In this document: one piece after another, positions 13,667 to 16,603 of the stretch
Position numbering within the stretch: the first letter of the stretch is position 1
How the letters are laid out: each line of letters starts with the position of its first letter
NCBI GenBank assembly: GCA_964648215.1
Contig: CAZYMF010000102.1
Location: forward strand, 1 to 16,603
Source of the DNA: CAZYMF01 sp964648215
GTDB lineage: Bacteria > Desulfobacterota > Binatia > HRBIN30 > JACQVA1
DNA: 16,603 nucleotides
Direction of reading: 5' to 3'
Position numbers and translations under genes: made by a program
The notes under the pieces: generated by a model
What the model saw: the letters and a program-made list of their open reading frames with translations, nothing else
Database searches by the model: none
Told to the model about the DNA's origin: nothing

Positions 13667-15177
13667 TTGCCGCGCCGCCGGGCGTTGGCTAAACAGCACA
13701 GCACGAAAGCGACCGTTCTCATCGCACTCCTGTGCCCGCTGTTGCTCGCGGCGGCCGTTCACGCGGATGACGGCCCCGGGCTTGCTCGCGTGCGCGCCGC
13801 GGGGGTGCTGCGTTGGGGCGGGGACATGCAGGGCGGCGAGCCCTACGTGTTCCAGGACCCCAGCGACAGCAGCCGGCTGATCGGCTTCGAGGCGGAGATC
13901 GCCCGGGGGCTCGGCAGCAAGCTCCACGTCAGGACCGAGTTCGTCCAGAACGACTGGCAGAATCTGATCCCGTCGCTCGAACGCGGCGACTTCGACATGA
14001 TCATGAACGGCCTGGAGGTCACGCCGGCGCGCCGCGCCCGCGTCGCCTTCACGCGACCCTATTACGTCTTCAGCGAGACGCTGGTAGTGCGTCGCGACCA
14101 AGCCGCGGTGCAAGCGCTGGCCGACCTGCGCGGCCGGCGCGTCGGTACGCTCAACGGCTCGCTCGCCTACGACCTGCTGCGGCAGTCGCCCGGCATCGAG
14201 GTGGTGCTCTACGAGGGGGTGGAGGAGCCCTACATCGATCTCGAGCAGGGCCGGGTGGACGGGGTGCTGCTCGACAACGTCATTGCCAACCGCTACGGGC
14301 TCGTGCGCCCGGACCTGCGCGCCGCCGCCACCGTCGGCGAAGGCGTCTATGCGATTGCCGTGCGCCCGAACGAGCCGGCGCTGCTGCGGGCGATCGACGG
14401 AGCGCTCGCCGCCATGAGGCGCGACGGCGAGCTGCGCGCGATTCTCGAGCACTGGCACCTGTGGAATGCGCGCCAGGAGAGCCTGGCGGAGAAGGCGACG
14501 CCGCCGGGGCCGGCGAGGGCGCCGGTGGCGTCGGGCTCGCTGCTCACGCCCACGGAGCTGCATCTGTTCGCGCGCGCCACGGGGTTCACCGTGGTCATCT
14601 CCACGCTGGCGATGATGCTCGCCGTCGCCGGCGGATTGTTGCTGAGCGTGATGCGCCGTTACGGCGGAAAGGTCGCCGGCGCCGTCGCCGGCGTCTACAT
14701 CGAGGTGTTCCGCGGCACGCCGCTGCTGCTGCAGCTCTACGTGCTGTACTACGGCTTGGCGCCGGTGCTGCGTCTCGATGCCTTCACCGCCGCCGTCGTC
14801 GGCCTGGGCATGAACTACGCCGCCTACGAAGCCGAGCTCTACCGCGCCGGTCTCGAGGCCGTGCCGATCGGTCAGACCGAGGCGGCGCTGTCGCTCGGCA
14901 TGTCGCGCGTTCTGGCCCTGCGCCGGATCGTGTTGCCGCAGGCGTTGCGCATTGCCCTGCCGGGCGTGGCCAACGACTTCATCGCGTTGCTGAAGGACTC
15001 CTCCCTGGTCTCGGTGATCACCGTCGTCGAGCTGACCAAGCAGATGACCATCACCGCCGTCGACGTGCGCAGCTGGTTGGGGCCGGGCCTTCTGTGTGCG
15101 CTGCTCTACCTGCTGCTCAGCTACCCGCTGTCGCGACTGGCGCGCAATCTCGAGCGGCGTCTGGTGCCGGTGCCGAC

Positions 15178-15181
<4 letters not shown>
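13667..15181 (+). CDS. amino-acid ABC transporter, fused substrate-binding protein and permease
   Basis: Polar amino-acid uptake component with two parts in one 504-aa chain. Residues about 17-32 are a signal peptide (hydrophobic run ending AAAVHA). About 37-268 form a family 3 solute-binding domain (GFEAEIARGLG at 73-83, GLEVTPARRARVAFTRPYY at 115-133, DNVIANRY at 203-210). A Pro/Ala linker at 275-292 leads to a HisM/GlnP-type permease at about 295-500, with FRGTPLLLQLY at 348-358 and the EAA loop EAALSLGMSRVLALRRIVLP at 405-424. The arrangement resembles GlnP of lactic acid bacteria, where the binding domain is tethered to the membrane. The start is TTG at 13667 (TTG at 13685 is an alternative); neither has a clear ribosome binding site. 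Its TGA overlaps the ATG of the ATPase gene. It is divergent from mprF across 171 bases. Confidence 0.92.
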
Positions 15182-15927
<746 letters not shown>

Positions 15928-15935
15928 GGGACCGT

Positions 15936-15965
15936 TTGGCGCTCCGGCGGCGCGGCGTGTACACT
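15936..15965 (+). promoter_or_regulatory. sigma70-like promoter for ilvD, apparently leaderless
   Basis: TTGGCG at 15936-15941 and TACACT at 15960-15965 are separated by 18 bases, close to the TTGACA/TATAAT consensus. A transcript starting about seven bases after the -10 box would begin at 15972, the A of the ilvD ATG. No Shine-Dalgarno sequence is present between the -10 box and the ATG (the bases are GCTCCC), which fits a leaderless message. Confidence 0.45.
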
Positions 15966-15971
15966 GCTCCC

Positions 15972-16603
15972 ATGAACTTCTATCGCAGTCGTACCACGAC
16001 GCACGGTCGCAACATGGCCGGGGCGCGGTCGCTCTGGCGCGCCACCGGCATGAAGGACGCCGACTTCGACAAGCCGATCATTGCCATCGCCAACAGCTTC
16101 ACCCAGTTCGTGCCCGGACACGTGCACCTGCACGACGTCGGCCAGCGGGTGAAGCAGGTGGTCGATGCCGCCGGCGGCTTCGGCGTCGAGTTCAACACCA
16201 TCGCCGTCGACGACGGCATCGCCATGGGTCACGGCGGCATGCTCTACTCGTTGCCCAGCCGCGACCTGATCGCCGACAGCGTCGAGTACATGGTGCAGGC
16301 GCACGTCGCCGACGCCCTCATCTGCATCTCCAACTGCGACAAGATCACGCCGGGCATGCTGATGGCGGCGATGCGCCTCAACATCCCGACCATCTTCGTC
16401 TCCGGCGGCCCGATGGAGGCCGGCACCTCGGCGGGCACGCACGATGCCGAGGGGAAGCCGCTGCCCAAGATCGACCTCATCGATGCCATGATCGCCGCCG
16501 GCGACAGCAGCGTGAGCGACGAAGCCCTGCTGGAGATGGAGCGCTCGGCCTGCCCGACCTGCGGCTCGTGCTCGGGCATGTTCACCGCCAACAGCATGAA
16601 CTG
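15972..16603 (+). CDS. ilvD: dihydroxy-acid dehydratase IlvD (N-terminal part, runs off the window)
   Basis: Fe-S dehydratase converting 2,3-dihydroxy-isovalerate and 2,3-dihydroxy-3-methylvalerate to 2-oxo acids in valine, isoleucine and leucine/pantothenate synthesis. The 210 residues present read MNFYRSRTTTHGRNMAGARS at the start, NSFTQFVPGHVH at 41-52, VDDGIAMGHGGM at 79-90, NCDK at 121-124 (Cys122 Fe-S ligand) and SACPTCGSCSGMF at 192-204. This follows the E. coli IlvD pattern closely, including GH where the plant-like 2Fe-2S group has Cys-Asn, so a 4Fe-4S enzyme is expected (inference). A full-length protein would be about 615 aa. It starts 44 bases after the ABC ATPase with its own promoter-like sequence and no ribosome binding site. 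Confidence 0.96.
   Translation, partial: MNFYRSRTTTHGRNMAGARSLWRATGMKDADFDKPIIAIANSFTQFVPGHVHLHDVGQRVKQVVDAAGGFGVEFNTIAVDDGIAMGHGGMLYSLPSRDLIADSVEYMVQAHVADALICISNCDKITPGMLMAAMRLNIPTIFVSGGPMEAGTSAGTHDAEGKPLPKIDLIDAMIAAGDSSVSDEALLEMERSACPTCGSCSGMFTANSMN

Noticed and set aside
13496..14563. Upstream extension of mprF to a 1207-residue protein
   Set aside because: The frame happens to stay open, but the extra part is antisense to the importer gene, and ATG 13495 directly precedes the first membrane helix as in the family.

Overview
The window is a high-GC chromosomal segment holding twelve protein-coding genes or gene parts, several clusters of palindromic repeats, one gene remnant and one assembly gap of 100 N. 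The E. coli-type IlvD, the MprF–AcvB/VirJ pair (AcvB is a periplasmic protein), the PHPGPL-type and ATCCCGGC-type palindromes and the acyl-CoA/esterase genes suggest an uncultivated Gram-negative, proteobacteria-like organism (for example a deltaproteobacterial or Binatota-like lineage) recovered as a metagenome bin. That placement is inference; no rRNA or other phylogenetic marker is present. I see no CRISPR array, tRNA, integrase or insertion-sequence transposase.

Layout. 1-228: divergent promoter region with a strong 18-pair hairpin; the first ten bases may be the start of a minus-strand gene. 229-2466 (+): recQ helicase. 2497-2573: large inverted repeat between convergent genes. 2591-3523 (-): HSL-type esterase. 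3697-3945 (+): the C-terminal scrap of an acyl-CoA dehydrogenase. 4048-4920 (+): cis-prenyltransferase. 4921-5543: gene-free and packed with at least nine hairpins, again between convergent genes. 5544-6680 and 6694-7974 (-): a two-gene unit, alpha-methylacyl-CoA racemase-like CoA-transferase fold protein behind a membrane-anchored LipM-like esterase. 8211-9605 (+): class C beta-lactamase-fold esterase, divergent from that unit. 9680-10336 (+): TrpF-fold protein without the catalytic cysteine. 10353-10452: N gap. 10453-10893 (-): truncated acvB/virJ, downstream of mprF (10940-13495, -). 13667-15927 (+): amino-acid ABC importer made of a fused binding-protein/permease and its ATPase. 15972-16603 (+): first third of ilvD.

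How the genes relate. Four genes (three hydrolases and the racemase-like protein), plus the dehydrogenase remnant, point to acyl-ester and branched acyl-CoA metabolism. mprF and acvB form the aminoacyl-phosphatidylglycerol synthesis/hydrolysis pair known from alphaproteobacteria, and the adjacent divergent amino-acid importer may be linked to it. The most unusual items are the TrpF paralog with a remodelled active site, the palindrome island at 4921-5543, an apparently leaderless ilvD promoter, and a palindromic repeat that forms part of the acvB signal-peptide coding region.
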